In this document: positions 25,746 to 35,735 of the stretch, piece after piece
Position numbering within the stretch: position 1 is the first letter of the stretch
How the letters are laid out: each line of letters starts with the position of its first letter
Assembly (NCBI GenBank): GCA_903928495.1
Contig: CAIYQZ010000062.1
Location: 1 to 64,000 of the forward strand
DNA length: 64,000 nucleotides
Direction of reading: 5' to 3'
Source: an uncultured bacterium
Lineage (GTDB): Bacteria > Pseudomonadota > Gammaproteobacteria > Burkholderiales > Burkholderiaceae_C
Position numbers and translations under genes: made by a program
Notes under the pieces: generated by a model
Told to the model about the DNA's origin: nothing
Seen by the model: only the letters and a program-made list of their open reading frames with translations
Database searches by the model: none

Positions 25746-25795
25746 GCAGTAGCAAACTCTTGAATACAGACAAGCGCCAGAGCCTCATTTTGATT
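25746..25795 (-). repeat. dispersed repeat copy between puuA and spuC
   Basis: The segment contains TAGCAAAC, TTGAATACAGA and CAAGCGCCAGAGCC, the clearest version of the family consensus (read on the opposite strand from the MFS copy). It occupies most of the intergenic space. Confidence 0.75.
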
Positions 25796-25807
25796 GAGAA
25801 AACAGCC

Positions 25808-27220
25808 ATGAACGCACCCCTGAGCACCCATGAAATTCAAGCGCTGGACAGCGCGCACTTCATTCACCCATTCACCGACCACGGCGACCTGGCCACGCGC
25901 GGCGCGCGGGTGATTGACCGGGCCGAAGGCATCTACATCTGGGACAGCGAGGGCCAGCGCATGCTGGACGGCATGAGCGGCCTGTGGTGCGTGAACGCGG
26001 GTTACGGCCGCAAAGAGCTGGCCGACGCTGCGCAGGCGCAGATGATGAAGCTGCCCTTCTACAACAGCTTCTTTCAAACCACCAACGTGCCTGCGGTGCA
26101 GTTGGCCACCAAGCTGGCGTCCCTGGCACCTACGGTGGGCGGGCGCAGCTTTCAGCACGTGTTCTATTCCAGCAGCGGCAGCGAAAGCAACGACTCCAAC
26201 GTGCGCATGGTGCGCCGCTACTGGGATTTGCTGGGCCAGCCCCAGCGCAAGGTCATCATCAGCCGCCACAACGCGTACCACGGCAGCACCATGGCGGGCG
26301 CATCGCTGGGTGGCATGAGCGGCATGCACGCGCAGGGCGATTTGCCCATTCCCAACATCACGCACATTGGCCAGCCCTACTACTTTGAAGAAGGCCTGCC
26401 CGGCGAAACGGCGGATGAGTTCGGTGTGCGCGCCGCCGGTTGGCTGGAGGCCAAGATTCTGGAACTGGGCGCTGACAAGGTGGCCGCCTTCATTGCCGAG
26501 CCAGTGCAGGGCGCGGGCGGGGTGATCATTCCGCCCGACACGTATTGGCCCGAAATTCAGCGCATCGTCGACAAATACGGCATCTTGCTGGTGAGCGACG
26601 AGGTCATTTGCGCGTTTGGCCGCCTGGGCCACTGGTTTGCCTACGAAAAGTTTGGCTACCGGCCCGACCTGGTCACGTTTGCCAAGGCCGTGACCAGCGG
26701 CTACATCCCGCTGGGCGGCGTGATGGTGGGCGACCGAGTGGCCAAGGTGCTGATTGAAAAAGGCGGCGAGTTCAACCACGGCTACACCTACAGCGGTCAT
26801 CCCGTGGCCTGCGCGGTGGCGCTGGCCAACATCGAGCTGATGGAGCGCGAAAACCTGCCTGGCCGCGTGAAAGACGACATTGGCCCCTACCTGGCCAAAG
26901 CCTATGCCACCCTGGCCGACCACCCGCTGGTGGGTGTGGCTGAAACCTGCGGCTTTGTGGCCGGCCTGGTGTTGGTGAAAAGCAAAACCCGCGGTGCCGA
27001 TGGCCGCATGCAGATGTTCCCTGAAGAGCTGGCCGTGGGCATGAAGTGCCGGGCACACTGCTTCAAAAACGGGCTCATCATGCGCGCCGTGGGGGACCGC
27101 ATGATCATTGCCCCGCCGCTGACCATGACCCATGCGCAGATTGACGAGATGATGGGCCTGATCCGCAAGGTGCTCGACCTCACAATGGCCGACTTGAAGG
27201 CCACAGGGCAACTGCAGTGA
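25808..27220 (+). CDS. spuC: SpuC-like putrescine/polyamine aminotransferase (class III)
   Basis: A 470-residue class III PLP aminotransferase. The N-terminal HFIHPFTDH, the YSSSGSESNDSNVRM segment and the lysine in VTFAKAVTSGYIPLGG are characteristic of SpuC-type polyamine:pyruvate aminotransferases. It would turn putrescine directly into 4-aminobutanal, giving a bypass of the glutamylated route. ATG 25808 is chosen because the longer frame runs through puuA. Other omega-amino acid aminotransferases share these motifs, so the exact amine is inferred. Confidence 0.85.
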   Translation: MNAPLSTHEIQALDSAHFIHPFTDHGDLATRGARVIDRAEGIYIWDSEGQRMLDGMSGLWCVNAGYGRKELADAAQAQMMKLPFYNSFFQTTNVPAVQLATKLASLAPTVGGRSFQHVFYSSSGSESNDSNVRMVRRYWDLLGQPQRKVIISRHNAYHGSTMAGASLGGMSGMHAQGDLPIPNITHIGQPYYFEEGLPGETADEFGVRAAGWLEAKILELGADKVAAFIAEPVQGAGGVIIPPDTYWPEIQRIVDKYGILLVSDEVICAFGRLGHWFAYEKFGYRPDLVTFAKAVTSGYIPLGGVMVGDRVAKVLIEKGGEFNHGYTYSGHPVACAVALANIELMERENLPGRVKDDIGPYLAKAYATLADHPLVGVAETCGFVAGLVLVKSKTRGADGRMQMFPEELAVGMKCRAHCFKNGLIMRAVGDRMIIAPPLTMTHAQIDEMMGLIRKVLDLTMADLKATGQLQ

Positions 27221-27390
27221 ATTGTCCCCACGGGCGCCTGTAACAAGGGTCTGCACGGGGTCAAGGGCCAAAAGTGCGTGACTACAATGTTTGGGTCCGA
27301 TTCTTGCTGAGGCTTCGCTGTGGATGTCGGGGCGGGCCTTCTGACCGTTTTCAACCCGTTTTTTGAACAACTTTTGGAGAGATGTGCACC

Positions 27391-28551
27391 ATGAACAAGC
27401 ATGTTTTGGCTTTGGCTGCGGCCGCCGTTCTGTTGGCCTCCTGCGGCAAAAAAGAAGAACCCGCGCCTGCGCCAGCCCCTGCGCCCGCTCCTGTGGCCGC
27501 CGCGCCTGCTGCGCCGCCACCTGAAGAAAAGGTGCTGAACATCTACAACTGGCCTGACTATGTGCCAGAGGGCATGATTGCCGCGTTCGAGAAAGAAACC
27601 GGCATCAAGGTCAACTACGACACGTTCGAAACCAACGAAGCCCTGAACGCCAAGCTGGTGGCTGGCAACACCGGCTACGACATCGTGGTGCCCGGCACCG
27701 CCTTCAGCCCCGCGCAGACCGAAGCCGGCCTGTTCCAGCCGCTGGACAAAGCCAAGCTGCCCAACTACAAAAACCTGGACCCCGCCATCATGGGCGCGCT
27801 GGTCAAGGCTGACCCAGACAACAAACACCTGGTGCCATGGGCCTGGGGCTTCACCACCGTGGGCATCAACAAGACCAAGGTGGAAAAGGCTCTGAAGGGC
27901 ATGGCCATGCCTGAAAACGCCTGGGACCTGGTGTTCAAGCCCGAGTACACCGCCAAGCTCAAGAGCTGCGGCATTGCGTACCTCGACTCCCCCACCGAGA
28001 TCATTCCCGTGGCGCTGCACTACGTGGGCAAAGACGCCTACAGCAACAGCGCTGAAGACTACAAGGTGGCCACCGACATGCTGGCCAAGGTGCGCAAGGA
28101 CATCCGCATTTTCAGCAGCACCATGATCGACGACATCGCTGGCGGCAAGGCTTGCGTGGCCATCGGCTGGTCTGGCGACATCAACATTGCTGCCGGTCGT
28201 GCCAAGGAAAACAAGTCGAAAGACGTGATCGAAGCGCTGTTGCCGTCCACCGGCGCATTGGCCTTCTTTGACACCATGGCCATCACCAAAGACGCCAAGC
28301 ACCCTGGCAATGCGCACGCGTTCATCGACTACTACCTGCGCGCTGAAAGCGGTGCACTGGTGTCCAACGAGATGAGCTACCCCACCGGCAACAAGGCCGC
28401 CATGGAGAAGATCAACCCCGAAACCGCCGGCAACAAGACCATTTTTGTGGACGCCGACTATGCGGCCAAGCTGATCCAGCCCGGCAAGTTCACCAACGAA
28501 AGCCGCGAAGCCATGGCCACGGCCTACAACGCCTTCAAAGCGGGCAAGTGA
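27391..28551 (+). CDS. potF: polyamine ABC transporter substrate-binding lipoprotein PotF-like
   Basis: A 386-residue binding protein. It has a lipobox (LLASC), an Ala/Pro linker, then VLNIYNWPDYVPEG, the standard start of PotD/PotF proteins. It binds putrescine or spermidine in the periplasm and delivers it to PotHI. ATG 27391 is ten bases from GGAGA; the ATG-like codon at 27382 is too close. A TACAAT hexamer at 27283 may be a -10 element, without a good -35. A terminator hairpin follows the gene, before potG. Confidence 0.92.
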   Translation: MNKHVLALAAAAVLLASCGKKEEPAPAPAPAPAPVAAAPAAPPPEEKVLNIYNWPDYVPEGMIAAFEKETGIKVNYDTFETNEALNAKLVAGNTGYDIVVPGTAFSPAQTEAGLFQPLDKAKLPNYKNLDPAIMGALVKADPDNKHLVPWAWGFTTVGINKTKVEKALKGMAMPENAWDLVFKPEYTAKLKSCGIAYLDSPTEIIPVALHYVGKDAYSNSAEDYKVATDMLAKVRKDIRIFSSTMIDDIAGGKACVAIGWSGDINIAAGRAKENKSKDVIEALLPSTGALAFFDTMAITKDAKHPGNAHAFIDYYLRAESGALVSNEMSYPTGNKAAMEKINPETAGNKTIFVDADYAAKLIQPGKFTNESREAMATAYNAFKAGK

Positions 28552-28605
28552 CGCGCTGCATCACTTCCACCTGACCTGAACTGAGCTGTATCAGGCACGG
28601 GTCAC

Positions 28606-28642
28606 AAGGGCTGTTCTTACGGGGTACGAACAGCCCTTTTTC
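28606..28642 (+). terminator. intrinsic terminator/attenuator after potF
   Basis: A stem AAGGGCTGTTC / GAACAGCCC with an 11-base loop is followed by TTTTT. Lying inside the pot operon, it would let the binding protein be made in excess over the membrane and ATPase subunits. Confidence 0.85.
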
Positions 28643-28683
28643 TTTGCAGATCTCTTTTTGCTGACCGAGAAGGATTCACCACC

Positions 28684-29796
28684 ATGGCAGACAAACCCGC
28701 CGACAAAGTGCCCCGCGAGCGCTACCTGGAAACGCAGAAACTGGTCAAGCGGTTCGACGAGGCGGTGGCCGTGGACGAGGTCAGCCTGTCGATTGGCAAG
28801 GGGGAAATTTTTGCGTTGCTGGGCAGTTCGGGGTGTGGCAAGTCCACCTTGCTGCGCATGCTCGCCGGGTTTGAAACACCCACCTCCGGCAAAATTTTGC
28901 TGGGTGGACAGGATGTGGTCGGGCTGCCGCCCTACGAGCGGCCCATCAACATGATGTTCCAGAGTTACGCGCTGTTCCCGCACCTGGACATCTGGGAAAA
29001 CGTGGCGTTTGGCCTCAAGCGCGAAGGCCTGCCCAAAGACGAAATTCAGAAGCGCACCGGCGAAATGCTCGACCTGGTGCAACTGGGCACGTTTGCCAAG
29101 CGCAAACCGCACCAGTTGTCGGGTGGGCAGCAGCAGCGGGTGGCGCTGGCGCGCAGCCTGGCCAAGCGGCCCAAGCTGCTGTTGCTGGACGAACCGCTGG
29201 GCGCACTCGACAAAAAGCTGCGCGAACAGACGCAGTTCGAGCTGGTCAACATCATCGAGAAAGTGGGCGTGACGGTGGTCATGGTCACGCACGACCAGGA
29301 AGAGGCCATGACCATGGCCAGCCGCATTGCGGTGATGAGCAAGGGGCGCGTGCTGCAGGTGGGCACACCCAAAGAAATCTACGAATACCCTGCCTCTCGG
29401 TTTGTGGCCGACTTCATCGGCAACGTGAACCTGCTGGACGGCCAGCTGTCTCTGGACGAGCCCAACCGCTGCGCCGTGACCACCCGCATCGGCGAGGTGC
29501 AGGTCGGCCATGGCGTGAGCGGCAGCCTGGGCATGAAGGTGGCCATTGCCGTGCGCCCCGAGAAGGTCAGCATTGCCAAACAACGCCCGGCGGTGGACCA
29601 CAACCTGTTCACCGGCAAGGTGAAGGAAATTGCGTACTTCGGTTCATACAACACCTTCATTGTGGCCACGCCCAACGGAGACCGGTTCCGCATCACCGAG
29701 CCCAATGGCACGCGCACCAGCCAGCTCGACATCACCTGGGAAGACGACGTGTTTTTCTGGTGGGACAACACCGACGCGGTGGTCTTGCGCGACTGA
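28684..29796 (+). CDS. potG: polyamine ABC transporter ATP-binding protein
   Basis: A 370-residue ABC ATPase: Walker [10 protein letters not shown], signature [16 protein letters not shown], Walker [14 protein letters not shown]-loop [11 protein letters not shown]-terminal TOBE region (~290-370) is typical of PotA/PotG. AAGGA precedes ATG 28684. It energises putrescine/polyamine import with PotH and PotI. Confidence 0.95.
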   Translation: MADKPADKVPRERYLETQKLVKRFDEAVAVDEVSLSIGKGEIFALLGSSGCGKSTLLRMLAGFETPTSGKILLGGQDVVGLPPYERPINMMFQSYALFPHLDIWENVAFGLKREGLPKDEIQKRTGEMLDLVQLGTFAKRKPHQLSGGQQQRVALARSLAKRPKLLLLDEPLGALDKKLREQTQFELVNIIEKVGVTVVMVTHDQEEAMTMASRIAVMSKGRVLQVGTPKEIYEYPASRFVADFIGNVNLLDGQLSLDEPNRCAVTTRIGEVQVGHGVSGSLGMKVAIAVRPEKVSIAKQRPAVDHNLFTGKVKEIAYFGSYNTFIVATPNGDRFRITEPNGTRTSQLDITWEDDVFFWWDNTDAVVLRD

Positions 29797-29852
29797 CCTG
29801 TCGTTGATTCAGCACAGCCATACCCTCCCCCACTGACCGGAGCACCCTGCCC

Positions 29853-30785
29853 ATGGCCTCTGCACCTCACACCGCGTCGGCTTTTCCCATGCCGGGCAAA
29901 CGCTTTGTCATTGGCGTGCCCTATGTCTGGCTGACGGTGTTTTTCTTCCTGCCGTTTCTCATCCTGCTCTACATCAGCTTTGTGGACATGGGCAACGACA
30001 TCCACCCCTTCAAGCCGCTGTGGGACTCGCAGGCCGGCATCCTCAAGCTGAAGTACGAGAACTACTGGACCATCTTCAAGGCCGAGTGGGATGCCCCGCT
30101 GTTCCAGACGCTGTACATCGAGGCCTATTTCCGCTCGGTGGCCTATGCGTTTGTGACGGCCTTGCTGTGCTTGCTCGTGGGCTACCCGTTTGCCTACTTC
30201 ATTGCCCGCTCGTCACCTAGCGTGCGGCCCGCCTTGCTGATGATGGTGATGCTGCCGTTCTGGACGTCGTTCCTGCTGCGGGTCTATGCCTGGAAAGGCA
30301 TTTTGGGCGACAGCGGCGTGCTCAACCAGGTGATGATGGCGCTGGGCCTGACCGCGGAGCCCATCCAGATGCTCTACACCAACGTGTCCATGCTGGTGGG
30401 CATGACCTACGTGTACCTGCCCTTCATGGTGCTGCCCCTGTACGCCAACCTGGTGAAGATGGATTTCCGCCTGCTGGAGGCCGCTTACGACCTGGGCACC
30501 ACGCCATTCAAGGCGTTCTGGCTCATCACCGTGCCGCTGTCCAAGGCCGGGATCATTGCTGGTTTCATGCTGGTGTTCATCCCGTCGGTGGGCGAGTTTG
30601 TGATCCCCAGTCTGCTGGGCGGGCCCGAGAACATCATGATTGGGCGTGTGGTGTGGGACGAGATGTTCACCGCCAACAACTGGCCCCGCGCGTCTGCCCT
30701 GGCGGTGGTGATGATTGCACTGATCGTGGTGCCCCTGGCCCTGTACTACCACTACACCGCCGAGCAGGAAGCCCGCCGGGGCTGA
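29853..30785 (+). CDS. potH: polyamine ABC transporter permease PotH
   Basis: A 310-residue permease with about six membrane helices. The EAA loop LLEAAYDLGTTPFKAFWLITVPLSKAGI, seen near residues 208-236, is intact and typical. GGAG is about 11 bases upstream of ATG 29853. It pairs with PotI. A repeat copy lies between the two genes. Confidence 0.93.
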   Translation: MASAPHTASAFPMPGKRFVIGVPYVWLTVFFFLPFLILLYISFVDMGNDIHPFKPLWDSQAGILKLKYENYWTIFKAEWDAPLFQTLYIEAYFRSVAYAFVTALLCLLVGYPFAYFIARSSPSVRPALLMMVMLPFWTSFLLRVYAWKGILGDSGVLNQVMMALGLTAEPIQMLYTNVSMLVGMTYVYLPFMVLPLYANLVKMDFRLLEAAYDLGTTPFKAFWLITVPLSKAGIIAGFMLVFIPSVGEFVIPSLLGGPENIMIGRVVWDEMFTANNWPRASALAVVMIALIVVPLALYYHYTAEQEARRG

Positions 30786-30802
30786 CGGCGGAAGTCCTGG
30801 TT

Positions 30803-30849
30803 ACATAGCAACAAATTCAATACCATCAAGCGCCAGAGGCATATTCAAC
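30803..30849 (-). repeat. dispersed repeat copy upstream of potI
   Basis: It contains TAGCAACAAATTCAATACC and CAAGCGCCAGAGG. The AGAGG at its end is suitably placed to act as the SD of potI, so the repeat may supply a ribosome-binding site. Confidence 0.75.
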
Positions 30850-31713
30850 ATGAAACAATGGCTTGAAAAACACTTCGGCAAGTTCTGGATGGCGGCGGTC
30901 TTCCTGTTCCTGTACCTGCCGCTGATGTTCATGATCGTGTTCAGCTTCAACAGCACGCGGCAAGACGCCAACTTCACCGGCTTCTCGTTGCGCTGGTACG
31001 AGGCATTGATGCGCGACACCAAGCTGGTGGACGGGTTCTTCCTGTCGCTGCAGGTGGCGGCCATCACCGGCGTGCTGTCGGCGGTGCTGGGCACGTTTGC
31101 CGCGTTTGTGCTGGTGCGCTACCGCCGGTTTGCCGGGCGCACGTTTTTCTCGGGCATGGTCAACGCACCGCTGGTGATGCCCGAGGTGGTCATTGGCCTG
31201 TCGCTGCTGTTGCTGATGGTGGGCGCACAGAACGCCTTTGGCTGGCCCGAGCGCGGCGTGCTGACCATTGTGCTCGGCCACACCCTGCTGGGCATGGCCT
31301 ACGGCATGGTGGTGATTCAAAGCCGCCTGATGGAAATGAACCGCAGCATTGAAGAAGCCGCCATGGACCTGGGCGCCAAGCCGTATCAGGTGTTTTTCCT
31401 CATCACGCTTCCCAATATCTTTCAGGCCATATTGGCCGCGTTTTTGCTCAGCTTCACGCTGAGTTTTGACGACGTGGTGATTTCCGAATTTCTGTCAGGC
31501 CCGGGTGTCAACACACTGCCGCAGGTCATCTTCGGTTACGCCCGCCGGGGCATCAACCCCACCATTTATGCGGCGGCCACGCTGCTGATCGTGACGGTGA
31601 CAGTGGTCATCGTGGGCTACAGCGTGTGGGTGGCCCGCCAGACGCGCCAGCGCGAGCGCGAAATTGCATCCGCGTTGCGGGCTGAGACTGTGGCGCTGGG
31701 GACCGTCAGGTGA
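30850..31713 (+). CDS. potI: polyamine ABC transporter permease PotI
   Basis: A 287-residue permease with about six helices and an intact EAA loop (SIEEAAMDLGAKPYQVFFL). It completes the PotFGHI importer. The start follows the dispersed repeat directly. Its stop overlaps the GTG start of the acyltransferase gene (GTGA), coupling the two proteins. Confidence 0.93.
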   Translation: MKQWLEKHFGKFWMAAVFLFLYLPLMFMIVFSFNSTRQDANFTGFSLRWYEALMRDTKLVDGFFLSLQVAAITGVLSAVLGTFAAFVLVRYRRFAGRTFFSGMVNAPLVMPEVVIGLSLLLLMVGAQNAFGWPERGVLTIVLGHTLLGMAYGMVVIQSRLMEMNRSIEEAAMDLGAKPYQVFFLITLPNIFQAILAAFLLSFTLSFDDVVISEFLSGPGVNTLPQVIFGYARRGINPTIYAAATLLIVTVTVVIVGYSVWVARQTRQREREIASALRAETVALGTVR

Positions 31714-32759
31714 CGGTGGAGGCCCGGCCCACCTCCAAAATTGAAACCATCCAGTACCTGCGCGCCATTGCGGTGCTGGCGGTGCTGGTAGACCACGCCG
31801 CCCTGCAGGCCACAGCGGAGCGGTTTTTTGGCCCTTGGGAATGGGCCGAGCTGATGTTTTCCGGGTTTGCGGGCGTTGACCTGTTCTACATCATCAGTGG
31901 TTTCATCATCACGGTGGTGTGTCTGGATGCGTCGCTCACCCCCAAGCTGACATGGCAAGCCTTTGCCCGCCATCGGTTTGTGCGCATCGTGCCGGTCATG
32001 TGGGTGGCCATCCTCGGCATGGCGGCCATGCGTTACCTCAACCACGGCACGCTCAACGTACAGGCCTACCTCACCTCGTTCTTTTTATGGCCGGTGGGGG
32101 ACCTGGAGCCAGAGCACATTTGGTCCATCCGCCAGGAGATGGCGTTTTACACGGTGTTTGCCATCACGTTTTTTGTGCGGCATCCGTGGGCCAGGGCGGT
32201 GTTGCCACTGTGGTGGCTGGCACAGGGCATCAGCGGTCTGGTGCCGCCGGTGGCTCTGGGCTCGTGGGGCGACGTGGTGCTGCGCCCGGTGAACGTTCAT
32301 TTCGGGCTGGGCGTGCTGGTGGGCATGGCTTGGCTGAAAGGGTGGCTGCGCCCGCGCTTTTCGGTGGGGCCGTGGCTGCCTGTGGTTCAGGTGGCGTTTT
32401 ACCTGGCGTTTTCGTGGGCGCTGTACGTGTTTGACCTGTACGACCCCACGGTGCTGGCGCACAAAGCCTGGATCGGGGTGGCCCTCACGCTGCTGGTGGT
32501 GTGGTCCTTGAGTGCGCATTGGCAAGACAGCCGCCCTGCGCGCACCCTGTCGTTTCTGGGCGATGCTTCGTATTCCATCTACTTGTTCCATCCACACGCC
32601 CAGGCGGTGGTGCTGACGATCACCCGACTGATCAACCCCGACACCAGCCCTGCTGTGGCGGTGGTGGTCGCTTCGGTGGTGCCGCTCGGCATGTGCTGCC
32701 TGGCCTACCTTTGGATCGAGAAACCCTTGATCGCATTGTTCAAGCACCGCTGGCACTGA
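31710..32759 (+). CDS. acyltransferase-3 (OafA-like) membrane protein
   Basis: A 349-residue integral membrane acyltransferase with about ten helices. The N-terminal IQYLRAIAVLAVLVDHA contains the conserved His of this family, and FAGVDLFYIISGFII follows. The C-terminus DASYSIYLFHPHA is also typical. These proteins O-acetylate or succinylate sugars or lipids. GTG 31710 overlaps the potI stop, so it is translationally coupled to the polyamine importer, an unusual partner. There is no polysaccharide gene nearby. Substrate unknown. Confidence 0.88.
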   Translation: MTVEARPTSKIETIQYLRAIAVLAVLVDHAALQATAERFFGPWEWAELMFSGFAGVDLFYIISGFIITVVCLDASLTPKLTWQAFARHRFVRIVPVMWVAILGMAAMRYLNHGTLNVQAYLTSFFLWPVGDLEPEHIWSIRQEMAFYTVFAITFFVRHPWARAVLPLWWLAQGISGLVPPVALGSWGDVVLRPVNVHFGLGVLVGMAWLKGWLRPRFSVGPWLPVVQVAFYLAFSWALYVFDLYDPTVLAHKAWIGVALTLLVVWSLSAHWQDSRPARTLSFLGDASYSIYLFHPHAQAVVLTITRLINPDTSPAVAVVVASVVPLGMCCLAYLWIEKPLIALFKHRWH

Positions 32760-32877
32760 AAGCAGTGTTGTGTGCCCACAGGCCTGAAGCGGTAGGGCGA
32801 CGGGCTGCAAAAGTGGTTGGTTCAACGGAGTATCAACGGGGTTAGCATGGAGCCAATTCACCTTCGGAGCCCTGCCC

Positions 32878-34371
32878 ATGACCGCTGACGCCTCTGCCAT
32901 TCCCCCATTGCCCGCCTTCGACGGACGTGCCGTCATCAACGGGCACCGCACTGCAGCCATTGACGGCCAGACGTTTGACTGCATTTCGCCGGTGGACGGC
33001 CGGGTGCTCACCAGCGTGTCGCGCTGCGGTCAGGCCGATGTGGACCATGCTGTGGCCACCGCCCGTGCCGCGTTCGACAGCCGCCGCTGGAGTGGCATGG
33101 CCCCGGCAGCGCGCAAACGCATCATGATCAAGTTTGCCGACCAGATCCTGGCGCACGCCGATGAGCTGGCATTGACCGAAACCCTGGACATGGGCAAACC
33201 CATTCAGTACGCCAAAGGCGTGGACGTCAACAGCGCGGCCAACTGCATCCGTTGGTACGGCGAGGCGGTGGACAAGGTGTATGACGAAATTGCGCCCACC
33301 CCACGCACGGGCCTGGCCTTGATCACCCGCGAGCCGGTGGGGGTGGTGGGCATCATCGTGCCGTGGAACTACCCCATGATCATGGCCGCGTGGAAGATTG
33401 CCCCGGCGCTGGCAGCAGGCAACAGCGTGGTGCTGAAACCCAGCGAAAAATCGCCCCTCACCGCGCTGCGACTGGCCGAACTGGCGCTGGCAGCCGGCAT
33501 TCCGCCCGGCGTGTTCAACGTGGTGCCGGGCTACGGCCCCGAGGCAGGCAGCCCGCTGGCGCTGCACATGGATGTGGACTGCATCGCCTTCACCGGCAGC
33601 ACGCGCGTGGGCAAGCAGATCCATGTGATGGCCGGGCAAAGCAACCTGAAGCGCGCCTGGACCGAGCTGGGCGGCAAGTCGCCCAACATCGTGTTTGCCG
33701 ACTGCCCCAACCTAGACAAGGCGGTGGCCGCTGCCGTGGGCAGCATCTTTTTCAACCAGGGCGAAAGCTGCAATGCGCCCTCGCGCCTGTTTGTGGAAGA
33801 AAGCATCAAAGACGCCTTCCTGGAAAAAGCCTTGGCGATGGTGCCCAAATTCCAGCCCGCCAACCCGCTGGACAAGTCCACCGTGATGGGTGCCATCGTC
33901 GACAAAGTGCAGATGGACAACGTGCTGCGCTACATCGGGCTGGGCGAGTCGGAGGGTGCCACGCTGGTGGCCGGCGGCAAGCAGGCGCTGACCGAGACGG
34001 GTGGTTGCTATGTGCAACCCACCATTTTTGATGGCGTGACCAACCACATGACCATCGCGCGCGAAGAGATCTTTGGCCCCGTGCTGAGTGTGCTGAGCTT
34101 CACCGACACAGCCTCCGTGGTGGAGCAGGCCAACGCCAGCATCTACGGCCTGCAGGCGGGGGTGTGGACCAGCGACATCAACAAGGCCCACGGCGTGGCG
34201 CGTGCGCTGCGCGCAGGCACCGTGCACGTGAACCAGTACGACGAAGACGACATCACCGTGCCGTTCGGCGGCTTCAAGCAAAGCGGCGTGGGCCGCGACA
34301 AGTCGCTGCACGCGTTTGACAAATACACCGAGGTGAAGACCACCTGGATTCGCATTGACTCGCCGGTTTGA
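32878..34371 (+). CDS. puuC: aldehyde dehydrogenase of polyamine catabolism
   Basis: A 497-residue NAD(P)+-dependent aldehyde dehydrogenase. The Glu motif is WTELGGKSPN, the catalytic Cys lies in NQGESCNAPSRLF, and NAD binding is seen around VGIIVPWNYP. It should oxidise gamma-glutamyl-aminobutyraldehyde or 4-aminobutanal to the acid. GGAG precedes ATG 32878. The 118-base upstream gap separates it from the acyltransferase and may hold its own promoter, although none is clear. Confidence 0.88.
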   Translation: MTADASAIPPLPAFDGRAVINGHRTAAIDGQTFDCISPVDGRVLTSVSRCGQADVDHAVATARAAFDSRRWSGMAPAARKRIMIKFADQILAHADELALTETLDMGKPIQYAKGVDVNSAANCIRWYGEAVDKVYDEIAPTPRTGLALITREPVGVVGIIVPWNYPMIMAAWKIAPALAAGNSVVLKPSEKSPLTALRLAELALAAGIPPGVFNVVPGYGPEAGSPLALHMDVDCIAFTGSTRVGKQIHVMAGQSNLKRAWTELGGKSPNIVFADCPNLDKAVAAAVGSIFFNQGESCNAPSRLFVEESIKDAFLEKALAMVPKFQPANPLDKSTVMGAIVDKVQMDNVLRYIGLGESEGATLVAGGKQALTETGGCYVQPTIFDGVTNHMTIAREEIFGPVLSVLSFTDTASVVEQANASIYGLQAGVWTSDINKAHGVARALRAGTVHVNQYDEDDITVPFGGFKQSGVGRDKSLHAFDKYTEVKTTWIRIDSPV

Positions 34372-34379
34372 AACCAAAA

Positions 34380-34420
34380 CAGCCTCCACCGCTTGCCTGT
34401 ATCAAAAAGTTTGCTCTCAA
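34380..34420 (+). repeat. dispersed repeat copy between puuC and gabT
   Basis: CCGCTTGCCTGTATC followed by AAGTTTGCT matches the family consensus with several changes. Confidence 0.65.
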
Positions 34421-34436
34421 CCTTGAAAGCCCTGCC

Positions 34437-35735
34437 ATGAACGCACCCACCACCCCCAGCCAACTGGCCGCCCCCCAGACCAATGCAGACTGGCACGCCC
34501 GCCGCCTGGCGGCCACGCCGCGCGGCGTGGGGGTGATGGGCGACTTTTTCATCAGCCACGCCAAGAATGCCGAGTTCTGGGACATCGAGGGCCGCCGCTT
34601 CATCGACTTCGCCGGTGGCATTGCGGTGCTGAACACCGGGCATGTGCACCCCAAGGTGCAGGCGGCCATTGCGGCGCAGTTGCAGCGCTTCACCCACAGT
34701 TGCTACCAGGTGGTGCCGTATGCCGAATACGTGAGCCTGGCCGAGCGCATCAACGACATCGTGCCGGTGGATGGCCCGGCCAAGACGGCGTTCTTTTCAA
34801 CGGGTGCCGAGGCGGTGGAAAACGCCATCAAGATTGCCCGCCATGCCACCGGGCGCGGTGGCGTCATTGCATTTGGCGCGGCCTTCCACGGGCGCAGCCT
34901 GTTTGCCGTGGGCCTGACCGGCAAGGTGCAGCCGTACAAGGCGGGCTTTGGCCCGTTTGCGCCGGAGGTGTACCACGTGCCATTCCCTTGCCACTGCGCG
35001 TCTCTGGACGACACCAAGAAGGCGATGGAGCAACTCTTCAAATGCGACATCGAGCCCACGCGAGTGGCCGCCATCATTTTTGAGCCGGTGCAGGGCGAGG
35101 GCGGCTTCAACCCCATCCAGGCCGAAGCCGCGCAGTGGCTGCGCCATTTGTGCGACCAGCATGGCATCGTGCTGATTGCCGACGAGGTGCAAACCGGCTT
35201 TGCCCGCACCGGCAAGATGTTTGCGTGCGAGCATCTGGGCATTCAGCCCGACCTCATCACCATGGCCAAGAGCATGGCGGGCGGCACCACTCTGTCGGCC
35301 GTATCGGGCAAGCTGGCCATCATGGATTCGCCCAACCCTGGCGGCCTGGGTGGCACTTATGCAGGCAACCCGCTGGCGGTGGCCGCTGCGCATGCGGTGC
35401 TGGACGTGATGGCCGAAGAAAAGCTGTGCGAACGCGCCGCCGTGTTGGGCGAGCGACTGGTCACGCGCCTTCAAGCTTGGGCCGAGAGCCGCCCCTTCAT
35501 GGCCGATGTGCGCGGCCTGGGCGCGATGGTGGCCTGCGAGTTTGCCAACCCCACCACTGGTGCCCCCGATGCCGACAAAACCAAGCGCGTGCAGACCGCT
35601 GCGCTCAAAGCCGGGCTGTTGCTGCTGACCTGCGGCGTGTATGGCAACGTCATCCGCTTCCTGTTCCCGCTGACCATTGAGGACGCGGTGTTTGAAGAGG
35701 CCATGGGCATTCTGGAGGCGGCACTGGATGCCTGA
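34437..35735 (+). CDS. gabT: 4-aminobutyrate aminotransferase
   Basis: A 432-residue class III aminotransferase. Motifs include FSTGAEAVENAIKIAR, EPVQGEGGF, ADEVQTGFARTG and the PLP lysine in MAKSMAGG. GabT converts GABA and 2-oxoglutarate to succinate semialdehyde and glutamate, the exit of the pathway. ATG 34437 matches the usual N-terminus; upstream codons are repeat sequence. The next gene starts inside it (8-base overlap). No succinate-semialdehyde dehydrogenase is recognised in the window, unless the PuuC-like enzyme serves. Confidence 0.92.
   Translation: MNAPTTPSQLAAPQTNADWHARRLAATPRGVGVMGDFFISHAKNAEFWDIEGRRFIDFAGGIAVLNTGHVHPKVQAAIAAQLQRFTHSCYQVVPYAEYVSLAERINDIVPVDGPAKTAFFSTGAEAVENAIKIARHATGRGGVIAFGAAFHGRSLFAVGLTGKVQPYKAGFGPFAPEVYHVPFPCHCASLDDTKKAMEQLFKCDIEPTRVAAIIFEPVQGEGGFNPIQAEAAQWLRHLCDQHGIVLIADEVQTGFARTGKMFACEHLGIQPDLITMAKSMAGGTTLSAVSGKLAIMDSPNPGGLGGTYAGNPLAVAAAHAVLDVMAEEKLCERAAVLGERLVTRLQAWAESRPFMADVRGLGAMVACEFANPTTGAPDADKTKRVQTAALKAGLLLLTCGVYGNVIRFLFPLTIEDAVFEEAMGILEAALDA

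Noticed and set aside
27260-27288. Sigma-70 promoter ahead of potF
   Set aside because: TACAAT is a good -10 but no acceptable -35 lies 16-18 bases upstream.
25643-27520. Long open frame antisense to the SpuC-like gene
   Set aside because: Low-complexity His/Val/Ala composition and no motif; the plus-strand aminotransferase is clear.
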